Assembly: GCF_003112535.1 (NCBI RefSeq)
Contig: NZ_BEWA01000005.1
Location: forward strand, 562,013 to 626,012
Origin: Streptomyces rishiriensis
Lineage (GTDB): Bacteria; Actinomycetota; Actinomycetes; Streptomycetales; Streptomycetaceae
Length of the DNA: 64,000 bases
Direction of reading: 5' to 3'
Part shown: piece by piece, positions 1 through 7,169 of the stretch
Layout: every line of letters begins with the position of its first letter
Position numbering within the stretch: the stretch's first letter is position 1
The notes under the pieces: generated by a model
Database searches by the model: none
What the model was told of the DNA's origin: nothing
The model's input: the letters and a program-made list of their open reading frames with translations, nothing else
Position numbers and translations under genes: made by a program

Positions 1-16
1 CCCCTAGACTGGCGTC

Positions 17-487
17 ATGGCCGCCCCCAAGAATCCGCGCCCCTGCTCGATCGCGGACGCCCTCGCCGTCGTCGGCGAGAAGTACTCCCTGCTCGTCCTG
101 AGGGAGGTGTGCCTGGGCAACGGCCGCTTCGACCAGCTGGTGCGCAACATCGGCGCCCCGCGCGACGTGCTGACCACCCGGCTGCGCCGACTCGTCGACG
201 CCGGCATCCTGACCAGGACCGCCTACAGCGACCGCCCGCAGCGCTTCGAGTACCGGCCCACGCGGGCGGGGCTCGAACTGGAGCCGCTGCTGATGACGCT
301 CATGGCGTGGGGCGACCGCCACCTCCGCCAGGGAGACGACCGCCCGATGGTGCTCGAGCACGTCTGCGGCAACGAGCTGGTCCCGGTGGTCACCTGCTCG
401 TCGTGCGGCGACCCGGTGGGTCACGACGACGTGAGCGCCCATCCGCAGACGCCGGGGTGGACGGTGGCGGGCCCTTCGGTCGCCTAG
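17..487 (+). CDS. HxlR-family winged-helix transcriptional regulator
   Basis: A 156-residue protein with the HxlR winged-helix core at about residues 10-100 (ALAVVGEKYSLLVLREV, then RFDQLVRNIGAPRDVL and the wing LVDAGILTR). Family members bind DNA as dimers and often respond to aldehydes, quinones or redox stress; the effector here is unknown. The tail after residue 115 carries HVCG and CSSCG cysteines, which could bind metal or sense thiol state. The start is preceded by TAGACT at 5-10, six bases before the ATG, with no Shine-Dalgarno sequence, so the transcript is probably leaderless. The gene is convergent with the lipoprotein gene at 501. Its target cannot be told because the left flank is outside the window. 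Confidence 0.9.
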   Translation: MAAPKNPRPCSIADALAVVGEKYSLLVLREVCLGNGRFDQLVRNIGAPRDVLTTRLRRLVDAGILTRTAYSDRPQRFEYRPTRAGLELEPLLMTLMAWGDRHLRQGDDRPMVLEHVCGNELVPVVTCSSCGDPVGHDDVSAHPQTPGWTVAGPSVA

Positions 488-500
488 CGTCGCTGCGCCC

Positions 501-1202
501 TCACGCCTCCAGTTTCCGGATCTGCGCCGAGACCAGGGCCCCGGGGACCTCCGCGGGCGCGCCCGTGCCGCTCGCCGTGCAGAACAGGACCACCGTGGCG
601 CCGCTGCGCACGACCACGAACGCGTCCGGGCTGTCGCGCTCGGTGTGCAGTGCGAAGGCGACGGCCTCGTCGCCCGCGTCCGGCGCGGTGGCGGCCGCGG
701 CGGTGGTGCGGGCGGGCACCCCGCCCTCGTAGGCCGTGCACTTCTTCAGGGCAGTGCGCAGACCGTCGAGGACGCCCTCGGCGTCGGACCGGTCATAGGC
801 CATGAGGCCGATGGTGGTGGCCGCTCCGGCCCCGGGGCCGGAGCCCGAGAAGGCGAGGCGTCCCTGGAACGCCCGGGGCGCCGGATCGGGAACGGCCGTG
901 CGCATGTTCTCCAACGGCTGGCACGCCGCGGGCCGCGCGGTCGAGTCGCCGTGGGGCTTCACGGGGTAGTCGGTGATCTGGTAGCCGTCCACGTCGCCGG
1001 CCGTCAGCGCCACGGACTCCAGCTGAGCCGCTCCGAGCGGTTGTGAGGGACCCTTGCGTCCCGCGGCCGGAGCCGAACCCGGCACGGAGCCCGCCCCCGC
1101 GGCCGCGGCGCCGGAGTCCTTCTCTCCCGAACCGCCCCCGCCGCTGCACCCGGCCACCAGAACCGCCGTGCACAGCGCCGCCGCCGTCACCCTGATACGC
1201 AC
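501..1202 (-). CDS. Putative secreted lipoprotein
   Basis: A 233-residue lipoprotein. It has a short basic N-terminus, a hydrophobic stretch and the lipobox LVAGC with the lipidated cysteine near residue 19, followed by a Gly/Ser-rich linker. GTG at 1202 is chosen because GGGGAG lies seven bases upstream; a longer ATG form would start at 1226. The mature part resembles DUF-type Streptomyces lipoproteins, perhaps with a sensor-domain fold (paired cysteines near CQPLENM and KKCTAYEGG), but I do not recognise a named function. It probably sits on the outer face of the membrane. It is convergent with the HxlR gene, with 13 bases between the two stops. Confidence 0.8.
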   Translation of the reverse strand: MRIRVTAAALCTAVLVAGCSGGGGSGEKDSGAAAAGAGSVPGSAPAAGRKGPSQPLGAAQLESVALTAGDVDGYQITDYPVKPHGDSTARPAACQPLENMRTAVPDPAPRAFQGRLAFSGSGPGAGAATTIGLMAYDRSDAEGVLDGLRTALKKCTAYEGGVPARTTAAAATAPDAGDEAVAFALHTERDSPDAFVVVRSGATVVLFCTASGTGAPAEVPGALVSAQIRKLEA

Positions 1203-1319
1203 GTGCTGACTCCCCGCTCTCGACATCGGTCGATTGGATCAGCCGACGGCACGGGCCGCAGAGATTTCGCCGGAACTACGACGACCGACCCGGCCGACGA
1301 TGATGAACCGGGCCCAGGT

Positions 1320-2027
1320 TCACGCGTACACGTCCAACCGCCCGCACATGCCGAACCTCCCGCGCGCGGACGGTTCCTCGGCCCGCACGACGGCCTCGGC
1401 GAGGTGGGAGACGTCCCCCTCCGCGAGCCGGTCGAGCTGGTCCCCCGTGGCCTCCGCGGCCGCCCGCGCCCCGTGCGTCCAGCGCTCACGCCACTCGGCG
1501 AGCCGGGGCCGGACGAGCGCGGCGGCGGCCCGGTGGAAGGCGGCCAGGGCCGCCCCGGGGTCCGGTGCCTCGCGCAGCGCCAGATAGCCCTCCAGCGCGA
1601 GGTCGCGCCGGGCGCGGGCGATACGGGCCTGCTCCTCGCGCGGGGCGTCGGCGGGGATCGCGGTCGCGGCGGCGTACGTCACGGGGTCGGCGAGGTGCTC
1701 CGGCGGCAGCGTGAGCACCGCGTCGCCCGCCTCGGGCAGCCCGCCGTTCTGCATCAGGACGGTGATGCGCAGACCGTCCTCGTCGACCAGCCGGTGGATC
1801 GTGCCCGGCGTGAACCAGGCGACGGTGCCGGGCCTCAGGGGCGTCACCCGGTGGCCGGAGACCGTGAGGGTCTGCACCGCCCCGCGTCCGTGGGTGACGA
1901 CGTACCCCTCCGAACAGGCCAGGTGCACATGGGGGGTTCCACCGCGCAGACCGTCGGCGGCGGGCCAGTCGTAGACGCACAGGTGCGAGACGGCGACCCC
2001 GCCGGGCAGTCCGTCGTACGTGCTCAC
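1320..2027 (-). CDS. Cupin-domain protein, third gene of a dehydrogenase/DUF6807 operon
   Basis: A 235-residue protein. The cupin barrel fills about residues 10-115, and GTPHVHLACSEG gives the metal-binding pattern H33, H35, E40; PGTIHRLVDEDG carries the later histidine. Residues 130-235 form an alanine/arginine-rich helical extension that I cannot assign. The GTG start at 2027 overlaps the upstream TGA as GTGA, so translation is coupled to the DUF6807 gene. By context it is probably a sugar-acid or polyol isomerase, or a small-molecule binder, acting with the two upstream proteins. Function is inferred from fold and operon only. Confidence 0.85.
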   Translation of the reverse strand: MSTYDGLPGGVAVSHLCVYDWPAADGLRGGTPHVHLACSEGYVVTHGRGAVQTLTVSGHRVTPLRPGTVAWFTPGTIHRLVDEDGLRITVLMQNGGLPEAGDAVLTLPPEHLADPVTYAAATAIPADAPREEQARIARARRDLALEGYLALREAPDPGAALAAFHRAAAALVRPRLAEWRERWTHGARAAAEATGDQLDRLAEGDVSHLAEAVVRAEEPSARGRFGMCGRLDVYA

Positions 2028-2953
2028 CACGGGTGCGTGCGCAGGTACTCGGCGATCTTCTCGCGCTCCCACGCGCCGTCGGCCACCACCACCCGGTAGC
2101 GGCGGGTCAGCGTGTCGCCCGGCGCCAGCTCCAGTTCGTCGAAGAAGGCCCAGGACGGGGCGATGCCCGCGAAGGGCTCGTTGCGGACGAACCAGTGGGC
2201 GGGGTGGGCCCCCCGCGCGCCGGCGTGGTCGTTCCCGGGAGCGTGCTCGAAGACGACGGTGGCGTGACCGTCGGCGCCGTCGTGCTCTCCGCCGAGGGCG
2301 AGCCACGGGCTCTGCGAGGCCATCAGCCCGGGCCCCTCGCCGTCCGGGCCGATGATCCGGCCGTCCCGGAAGGCGCGCGGGCCCCGCCAGAACAGGCCCG
2401 TGTAGCCGGCCATCTCCCGGCCGGAGGTGGTCGGACTGCCGAAGCGCAGCGGCTCGTCACGGCGGTTGGTGACGGCGCTGGTCCAGGTCAGCGCCCAGGA
2501 ACCGGAGTCGGGCTCGACGTCGTGCACCTCGATGCGGCGCGCCTCCTGCGCCCACAGCTCGCCGTCGGCCGGATGCCAGGTCAGCCGTTCGGCGATGACG
2601 GCGCGGCCCCCGTCCGCCGCGATCTCGTCGAAGCCGGCGTGCGCCATCGAGCCGACCCGCTCGGGCAGTTCCAGGTAACCCTCGCCGTGGACGTACGAGT
2701 TGCCGCCCCACAGGTTGGCGCCGGAGAGGTGCGAGGCGGTGAGCGACAGCCCCTTGTGCCAGCGGTGGTCGTTGGGGCGGTAGTCGGTGACGACGTCCCC
2801 GGCGAGGGTCCGCAGCGGGTGGATGTACGGCTTGGGCGCCTCCCAGGCCGCCTCGGGCCGGTAGACGTAGGCGAGCAGTTCGACGCCGGTGGCCGGGTCG
2901 GTCACCGTGACGCGGTCGCCGTGGGCGTGCACCAGACGCAGCTCCGCGGTCAT
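2024..2953 (-). CDS. DUF6807 (PmoA-like) family protein
   Basis: A 309-residue protein. Its central pattern (PNDHRWHKGLSLT, NLWGGNSYVHGEG, then HPAHWFVRNEPFAGIAPSWAF) matches the DUF6807 family, often labelled PmoA because of a weak match to a methane-monooxygenase subunit. Family members are soluble beta-sandwich proteins next to Gfo/Idh dehydrogenases in sugar-degradation loci; there is no reason to expect methane oxidation. No signal peptide or membrane segment is visible, so it is cytoplasmic. The ATG at 2953 overlaps the stop of the dehydrogenase gene as ATGA, and its own stop overlaps the cupin start. The biochemical role is unknown; carbohydrate processing is an inference from the neighbours. 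Confidence 0.88.
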   Translation of the reverse strand: MTAELRLVHAHGDRVTVTDPATGVELLAYVYRPEAAWEAPKPYIHPLRTLAGDVVTDYRPNDHRWHKGLSLTASHLSGANLWGGNSYVHGEGYLELPERVGSMAHAGFDEIAADGGRAVIAERLTWHPADGELWAQEARRIEVHDVEPDSGSWALTWTSAVTNRRDEPLRFGSPTTSGREMAGYTGLFWRGPRAFRDGRIIGPDGEGPGLMASQSPWLALGGEHDGADGHATVVFEHAPGNDHAGARGAHPAHWFVRNEPFAGIAPSWAFFDELELAPGDTLTRRYRVVVADGAWEREKIAEYLRTHPW

Positions 2954-4110
2954 GCGGGCACCTCCACGGACGCCGTCGCCGGCGCCCAGCCCGGGGCGCC
3001 GCCGTGCAGGACCGTGTAGTAGGGGTCGCCGGGACCGATCTCGCCCCGCCGCACCGTCGTGTCCGTGAACGCCGACTTGTACAGCGCGGTGATCAGCTCC
3101 AGGCTGGTGCGTCCGTCCGCGCCGCTGCTGCGCGGTCGCCGGCCCGCGCGCATGCAGGCGACCAGCTCGCGCAGCTGGGCCAGGTGCGAACTGGGCACGT
3201 CCGCGCCGAAGTCGCGCCAGCCGGCCGCCTCGTCGCCCGGGACGTCCGGCGCGGGGGTGAGCCGCCAGTCGGCGTTGGAATGGCCGTAGAGATGGGTGAG
3301 CTCGACGGTGGCGCGCTCGCAGTCGACGCGGATGCGGCTGACCTCGTCGGGGCTCAGGACGCTGTTGACGACCGTGGCCAGGGCGCCGCTCTCGAAGCGC
3401 AGCAGCGCCGTGGACACGTCCTCCGTCTCCACGTCGTGCACGAGCCGGCCGGCCATGGCGCGCACCTCGCTCCACGGACCGAGCAGGTCGAGCAGCAGGT
3501 CCATCTGGTGGATGCCGTGGCCCATCGCCGGGCCGCCGCCCTCGGTCCGCCAGCGACCGCGCCAGGGCACGGCGTAGTAGGCGGTGTCGCGGTACCAGGT
3601 GGTCTGGCAGTGGGCGACGAGCGGCCGGCCGAGGGCCTGCTCGGCGAGCAGCCGGCGTACGTGCCGGGCTCCCGACCCGAAGCGGTGCTGGAAGACGATC
3701 GAGGAGAAGGGGCCGTTCGGCGTCCCCTCCTCGGCCGCCACGGCGTCGTAGTCGGCCAGGGTCGGCACGGGCGGCTTCTCGCACCACACCCAGGCGCCGG
3801 CCCGCAGCGCGGCCACACTCTGCTCGCGGTGCAGCGTGGGCGGGGTGCAGACGGTCACCAGGTCGGGGCGCTGCTCCGCCAGCATCCGGTCCAGGTCGGT
3901 GTAGGCGTGCGGCACGCCGCCTTCCGCGCAGAACGCCCGGACGGCGTTGGCATCGATGTCAACGGCCGCCACGACCTCGGTCTCGCCCTCGCCGGCGAGC
4001 TGCTGGAGCGCGGGCAGATGGGAGCCGCGGGCGATGGCGCCCGCGCCGACGACGGCGGCCCGGATCCGGCGGCCGCCGAGCGGACCGGGCGGCGGAGTGG
4101 TGGGGGACAT
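2950..4110 (-). CDS. Gfo/Idh/MocA-family NAD(P)-dependent oxidoreductase
   Basis: A 386-residue oxidoreductase. The Rossmann segment RIRAAVVGAGAIARGSH has the nucleotide-binding GxGxxA, and the family EKPP motif follows in VWCEKPPVPTL. The second half is the substrate-binding, mixed-sheet domain with GGGPAMGHGIHQMDLLLDLLG. Such enzymes oxidise sugars, inositols or sugar acids with NAD(P). ATG at 4110 is chosen; an alternative GTG five codons earlier directly abuts GGAGGA and is less well spaced. It is the first gene of a three-gene operon with ATGA and GTGA overlaps. The LacI-type palindrome at 4209-4220 probably controls it. The substrate is unknown. Confidence 0.9.
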   Translation of the reverse strand: MSPTTPPPGPLGGRRIRAAVVGAGAIARGSHLPALQQLAGEGETEVVAAVDIDANAVRAFCAEGGVPHAYTDLDRMLAEQRPDLVTVCTPPTLHREQSVAALRAGAWVWCEKPPVPTLADYDAVAAEEGTPNGPFSSIVFQHRFGSGARHVRRLLAEQALGRPLVAHCQTTWYRDTAYYAVPWRGRWRTEGGGPAMGHGIHQMDLLLDLLGPWSEVRAMAGRLVHDVETEDVSTALLRFESGALATVVNSVLSPDEVSRIRVDCERATVELTHLYGHSNADWRLTPAPDVPGDEAAGWRDFGADVPSSHLAQLRELVACMRAGRRPRSSGADGRTSLELITALYKSAFTDTTVRRGEIGPGDPYYTVLHGGAPGWAPATASVEVPA

Positions 4111-4530
4111 GGGCGTGATCAGCACTCCTCCGACGAACGGCCGTGGACCGGGCGGATCCGGCAAGCGGGCGGGAGGCACACGGCACGGGTGCGGTACCTG
4201 TGCACAGCAAGCGCTTTCCCGTCGGCAGCAACGTATGCGGCGGCCGGGCGGCCGGTCAACCGTCCGGACACCCCGGCGTGCGGCTCCGCGACGCCTCCTG
4301 TCGGTCATCAGGACGCGCCCGCGCGCGGCTCGGGACCACGGCCGGGCAAGCGTCCGAACGCCCTGCCGCGCGGCTCGGGACCGCGCGCGTGCCGCCGTCC
4401 GCAAAACCCCTGTGCTGGACCTGACACACGAGACCGCTACCCTTTCTTTGCACACCCTTGATCATTGGGCGCGGCCGCCCGCCGTCGCCGTCGCGCCCTT
4501 CTCCGATCGGCACTTGGACTCCGTAACCCC
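4111..4530. other. Divergent intergenic region between the Gfo/Idh operon and uppP
   Basis: About 420 bases with no convincing gene. It holds the LacI-type palindrome at 4209-4220 and must contain promoters for both the minus-strand operon and uppP. The middle is rich in CGC/GGC with several CGGCTCGGGACC-like repeats near 4329 and 4373, of no evident function. Confidence 0.6.
4209..4220. promoter_or_regulatory. Candidate LacI-family operator upstream of the Gfo/Idh operon
   Basis: GCAAGCGCTTTC holds the perfect palindrome AAGCGCTT (4211-4218), read GAAAGCGCTTGC on the minus strand. This AA(A)GCGCTT core is the classic LacI/GalR operator shape. It lies about 100 bases upstream of the operon start. 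No LacI gene is adjacent, so the repressor would act in trans. Confidence 0.5.
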
Positions 4531-5406
4531 ATGTCTTGGTTTGAATCCCTCGTCCTCGGACTCGTCCAGGGGCTGACCGAGTTCCTCCCCGTGTCCTCCA
4601 GCGCGCATCTGCGGCTGACCGCGGCGTTCTCCGGCTGGAAGGACCCCGGCGCGGCCTTCACGGCGATCACCCAGATCGGCACGGAGGCGGCGGTGCTGAT
4701 CTACTTCCGCAAGGACATCGGGCGGATCATCGCGGCATGGAGCCGGTCGCTGTTCGACAAGACGATGCGCAAGGACCACGACGCCCAGATGGGCTGGCTG
4801 GTGATCGTCGGCTCGATCCCGATCGGGCTGCTGGGCGTGACCCTGAAGGACCAGATCGAGGGCCCCTTCCGGGACCTGCGCATCACGGCCACGATGCTCG
4901 TCGTCGTCGGCGTCGTGATCGGCGTCGCCGACCGGCTCGCGGCCCGTGACGAGACGGGCGGCAAGCACCGCGCGCCCAAGCAGCGCAAGACGCTGGAGAA
5001 CCTGGGCGTCAAGGACGGCCTCGTCTTCGGCCTCTGCCAGGCCTGCGCGCTCATCCCCGGTGTCTCGCGCTCCGGCGCGACCATCAGCGGCGGTCTGTTC
5101 ATGGGCTACAAGCGCGAGGCCGCGGCCCGTTACTCGTTCCTGTTGGCCATCCCGGCCGTGCTGGCCTCCGGGGTCTTCGAGACGAAGGACGCCCTGGAGG
5201 GCGGTCATGTGGCGTGGGGGCCCACGCTGTTCGCGACGGTGATCGCCTTCGCGTCGGGCTACGCCGTCATCGCCTGGTTCATGAAGTTCATCAGCACCAA
5301 GTCCTTCATGCCGTTCGTCTACTACCGCGTCGTCCTCGGCATCGTGATCATCGCCCTGGTCACGACGGGCGCGCTGAGCCCGCACGCGGCGGAGTCGGCC
5401 GGCTGA
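4531..5406 (+). CDS. uppP: Undecaprenyl-diphosphatase
   Basis: A 291-residue membrane enzyme that removes the terminal phosphate of undecaprenyl diphosphate, recycling the lipid carrier for peptidoglycan and other envelope polymers; it gives bacitracin tolerance when abundant. The first family motif, GLTEFLPVSSSAHL, is near residues 14-27, and the second active-site motif PGVSRSGATI is in the middle. About eight hydrophobic segments are visible, as expected for the BacA/UppP family. The ATG at 4531 starts the conserved N-terminus MSWFESLVLGLVQG. The last codons lie in a 29-base tandem repeat that has moved the stop codon (5373-5448). Confidence 0.97.
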   Translation: MSWFESLVLGLVQGLTEFLPVSSSAHLRLTAAFSGWKDPGAAFTAITQIGTEAAVLIYFRKDIGRIIAAWSRSLFDKTMRKDHDAQMGWLVIVGSIPIGLLGVTLKDQIEGPFRDLRITATMLVVVGVVIGVADRLAARDETGGKHRAPKQRKTLENLGVKDGLVFGLCQACALIPGVSRSGATISGGLFMGYKREAAARYSFLLAIPAVLASGVFETKDALEGGHVAWGPTLFATVIAFASGYAVIAWFMKFISTKSFMPFVYYRVVLGIVIIALVTTGALSPHAAESAG

Positions 5407-5448
5407 GCCCGCATGCGGCGGAGTAGGCCGGCTGAGCCCGCTGCGGCG
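5373..5448. repeat. 29-base tandem repeat spanning the 3' end of uppP
   Basis: Unit 1 is 5373-5401, unit 2 is 5402-5430 (27 of 29 bases identical), and a truncated third unit starts at 5431. The unit begins GCTGAGCCCGCA. In unit 1 it is read as CTG AGC (Leu-Ser); in unit 2, shifted because 29 is not a multiple of three, it gives GGC TGA, the uppP stop. The duplication therefore sets the C-terminus. Confidence 0.9.
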
Positions 5449-5618
5449 ACGCCCCCACGGCCGCCCGCCCGGCGACGGATCCGGTCCGGTCGAACCCAAC
5501 ACGTCTTCGCCGACGCGCAGTTGACCGGCCGGCTGATCGATCAACCGTGACCAACCCCATAGCCTCGCGCGTAGCCGTCCGGTAGCGCAGTGTCAGTGCT
5601 TGCGCCTACGCTTGGCGC

Positions 5619-5798
5619 ATGTCCCCCCACTCAGTCGCCTCTGGTTCCGTGCGGTCCGCTGCCGAGTTGAACGAGCGGATCCGCGCCCTCTGGCTGCGCG
5701 CGGGCGGGTCGCTGTCGGCCCAGGAGCGCGCCGAGTACGAACTGCTGGTGGTGGAGTGGGCCGCGGCGATCCGCGGCGAGGTGGTCGCGGCAGCCTGA
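5619..5798 (+). CDS. Small conserved hypothetical protein (59 residues)
   Basis: A 59-residue reading frame from ATG 5619 to TGA 5798. The product is mostly one predicted helical hairpin: AELNERIRALWLRAGG then SAQERAEYELLVVEW and IRGEVVAAA. TACGCT at 5607-5612 lies six bases before the ATG and there is no Shine-Dalgarno sequence, which fits leaderless expression as in its neighbour at 5861. Third codon positions are strongly G/C. I believe small proteins of this kind are common in Streptomyces, but I know of no function. It has no signal peptide or membrane segment. Confidence 0.75.
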   Translation: MSPHSVASGSVRSAAELNERIRALWLRAGGSLSAQERAEYELLVVEWAAAIRGEVVAAA

Positions 5799-5860
5799 TG
5801 CCGGCGCCGAGGCGTCGAAATCCGTTTCCCGCCGCACGGAAGTCGCCCTAGCGTGGCGCG

Positions 5861-6469
5861 ATGACTGTTCAGGTGATCGTTCTCAACGGTGGTTCGAGTT
5901 CGGGGAAGTCCGGGATCGTGCGATGCCTGCAGGCGGTCCTGCCGGACTCCTGGCTGGCCCTCGGGGTCGACTCGTTCGTCGACGCCCTGCCCGCGAGGAT
6001 GCGGGGATCCGACGCGGGGATCGCCTTCCCGGCGGACGGCGGCGTGAGCGTCGGCCAGGAGTTCCGGGCGCTGGACGCGGCCTGGGCGCAGGGCGTCGCC
6101 GCGATGGCCCGGGCCGGCGCGCGGATCGTCGTCGACGACGTGTTCCTGGGCGGAGCGGCCTCCCAGCAGCGGTGGCGCGAGGCGCTGCACGGGCTCCCCG
6201 TGCTGTGGGTCGGCGTCCGGTGCGAGGAAGCGGTCGCGGCGGCCCGGGAGACCGCCCGCGGTGACCGGACCCCGGGGATGGCGGCCGCGCAGGCGCACGC
6301 GGTGCACGAGGGAGTCGTCTACGACCTGGAGGTGGACACCGCGCGCACCGAGGCACTGGCGTGCGCGCGGACCATCGCCGCCCACCTCGGGCGATCGCCG
6401 GTCCGGCCCGCTCCGCCGGGGACCGAACGGCGGCAGCACGAGGGTCCCGACCGCCCGTCCGGCCGATGA
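5861..6469 (+). CDS. Chloramphenicol phosphotransferase-like P-loop kinase
   Basis: A 202-residue P-loop protein. The Walker A motif [12 protein letters not shown] is at residues 8-19, and VDSFVDALP matches the catalytic-aspartate region of the chloramphenicol 3-O-phosphotransferase family. Those enzymes transfer phosphate from ATP to a hydroxyl of chloramphenicol or to unknown small molecules. [17 protein letters not shown] and RGDRTPGMA match later family regions. Many genomic copies do not confer resistance, so the substrate is open. TAGCGT (5849-5854) sits six bases before the ATG, suggesting a leaderless transcript. It stands alone, with no resistance or biosynthesis genes around it. Confidence 0.88.
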   Translation: MTVQVIVLNGGSSSGKSGIVRCLQAVLPDSWLALGVDSFVDALPARMRGSDAGIAFPADGGVSVGQEFRALDAAWAQGVAAMARAGARIVVDDVFLGGAASQQRWREALHGLPVLWVGVRCEEAVAAARETARGDRTPGMAAAQAHAVHEGVVYDLEVDTARTEALACARTIAAHLGRSPVRPAPPGTERRQHEGPDRPSGR

Positions 6470-6532
6470 ACCGCGCCCCTTTTCCCCGCCCGGGTCGCCG
6501 ATCGCCGCAAAGAGCTTGGCTGTGCACCCGCC

Positions 6533-7018
6533 ATGCCCAACACTCGGGCCATGACGCAGCGTGTGGAGCTCGCCGCCGTGATGGACCGGCTGGCCGTCGA
6601 CGGACTGATCACCGACTACGCCGTGGCGGTGGACGACGGGGACTGGACGGCGTACCGGCAACTGTTCACGGCCGACGGGCGCGCGGACTACCGGTCCGCC
6701 GGCGGCATCGAGGGCGAGGCGGTGAGCGTCGCCTCCTGGCTCGCGGACACCATGCGGTCGTTCGCGATGCGGCAGCACCTCATCGTCAACCGCCGGGTGC
6801 GGTTCGGGGTCCTGGATCAGGACACGGGCGACACCGCGCAGGTGCAGGCCGACTACGTCAACCCCATGCGGCTCGTCGGCGAGCGGGACGGCGGCCCGGC
6901 CGAGGCGCCCGACTTCGTCTGCGGCGGCCGGTACTCCTTCGGCCTGCTGCGGACGCCGGACGGCTGGCGGGTGCGCGAGGTGGTGGTGCGGGAGAAGTGG
7001 CGGCGGCTGCCCGGCTGA
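6533..7018 (+). CDS. SnoaL-like / NTF2-fold protein
   Basis: A 161-residue protein of the SnoaL-like, NTF2-fold type. LAVDGLITDYAVAVDDGDW and YRQLFTADGRADYRS form the typical N-terminal helix and cone entrance; the C-terminal strands end in GWRVREVVVREKWRRLPG. Members range from polyketide cyclases and steroid isomerases to non-enzymatic ligand binders. The translation start is uncertain: ATG 6533 or ATG 6551 (MTQRVEL) both lack a good ribosome-binding site. It stands alone between the CPT-like gene and lnt, so there is no pathway clue. Confidence 0.8.
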   Translation: MPNTRAMTQRVELAAVMDRLAVDGLITDYAVAVDDGDWTAYRQLFTADGRADYRSAGGIEGEAVSVASWLADTMRSFAMRQHLIVNRRVRFGVLDQDTGDTAQVQADYVNPMRLVGERDGGPAEAPDFVCGGRYSFGLLRTPDGWRVREVVVREKWRRLPG

Positions 7019-7169
7019 CGGCGGCCGGCCGACGGGCGGAGTGCTCCCGGCCGGCCGCGTCCCGCGGCCGACGCGGACACCGCTCGAAGCCGGACGGAGA
7101 ACACACCCTGTCGGACATCGTCCGCGGCGCGCACACTGAAGCGACCCGACCCGGGTAGGGAGGTGTCGT

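Noticed and set aside
5861..6469. Chloramphenicol resistance
   Set aside because: The protein is CPT-like, but there is no resistance cluster or producer context; the substrate is unknown.
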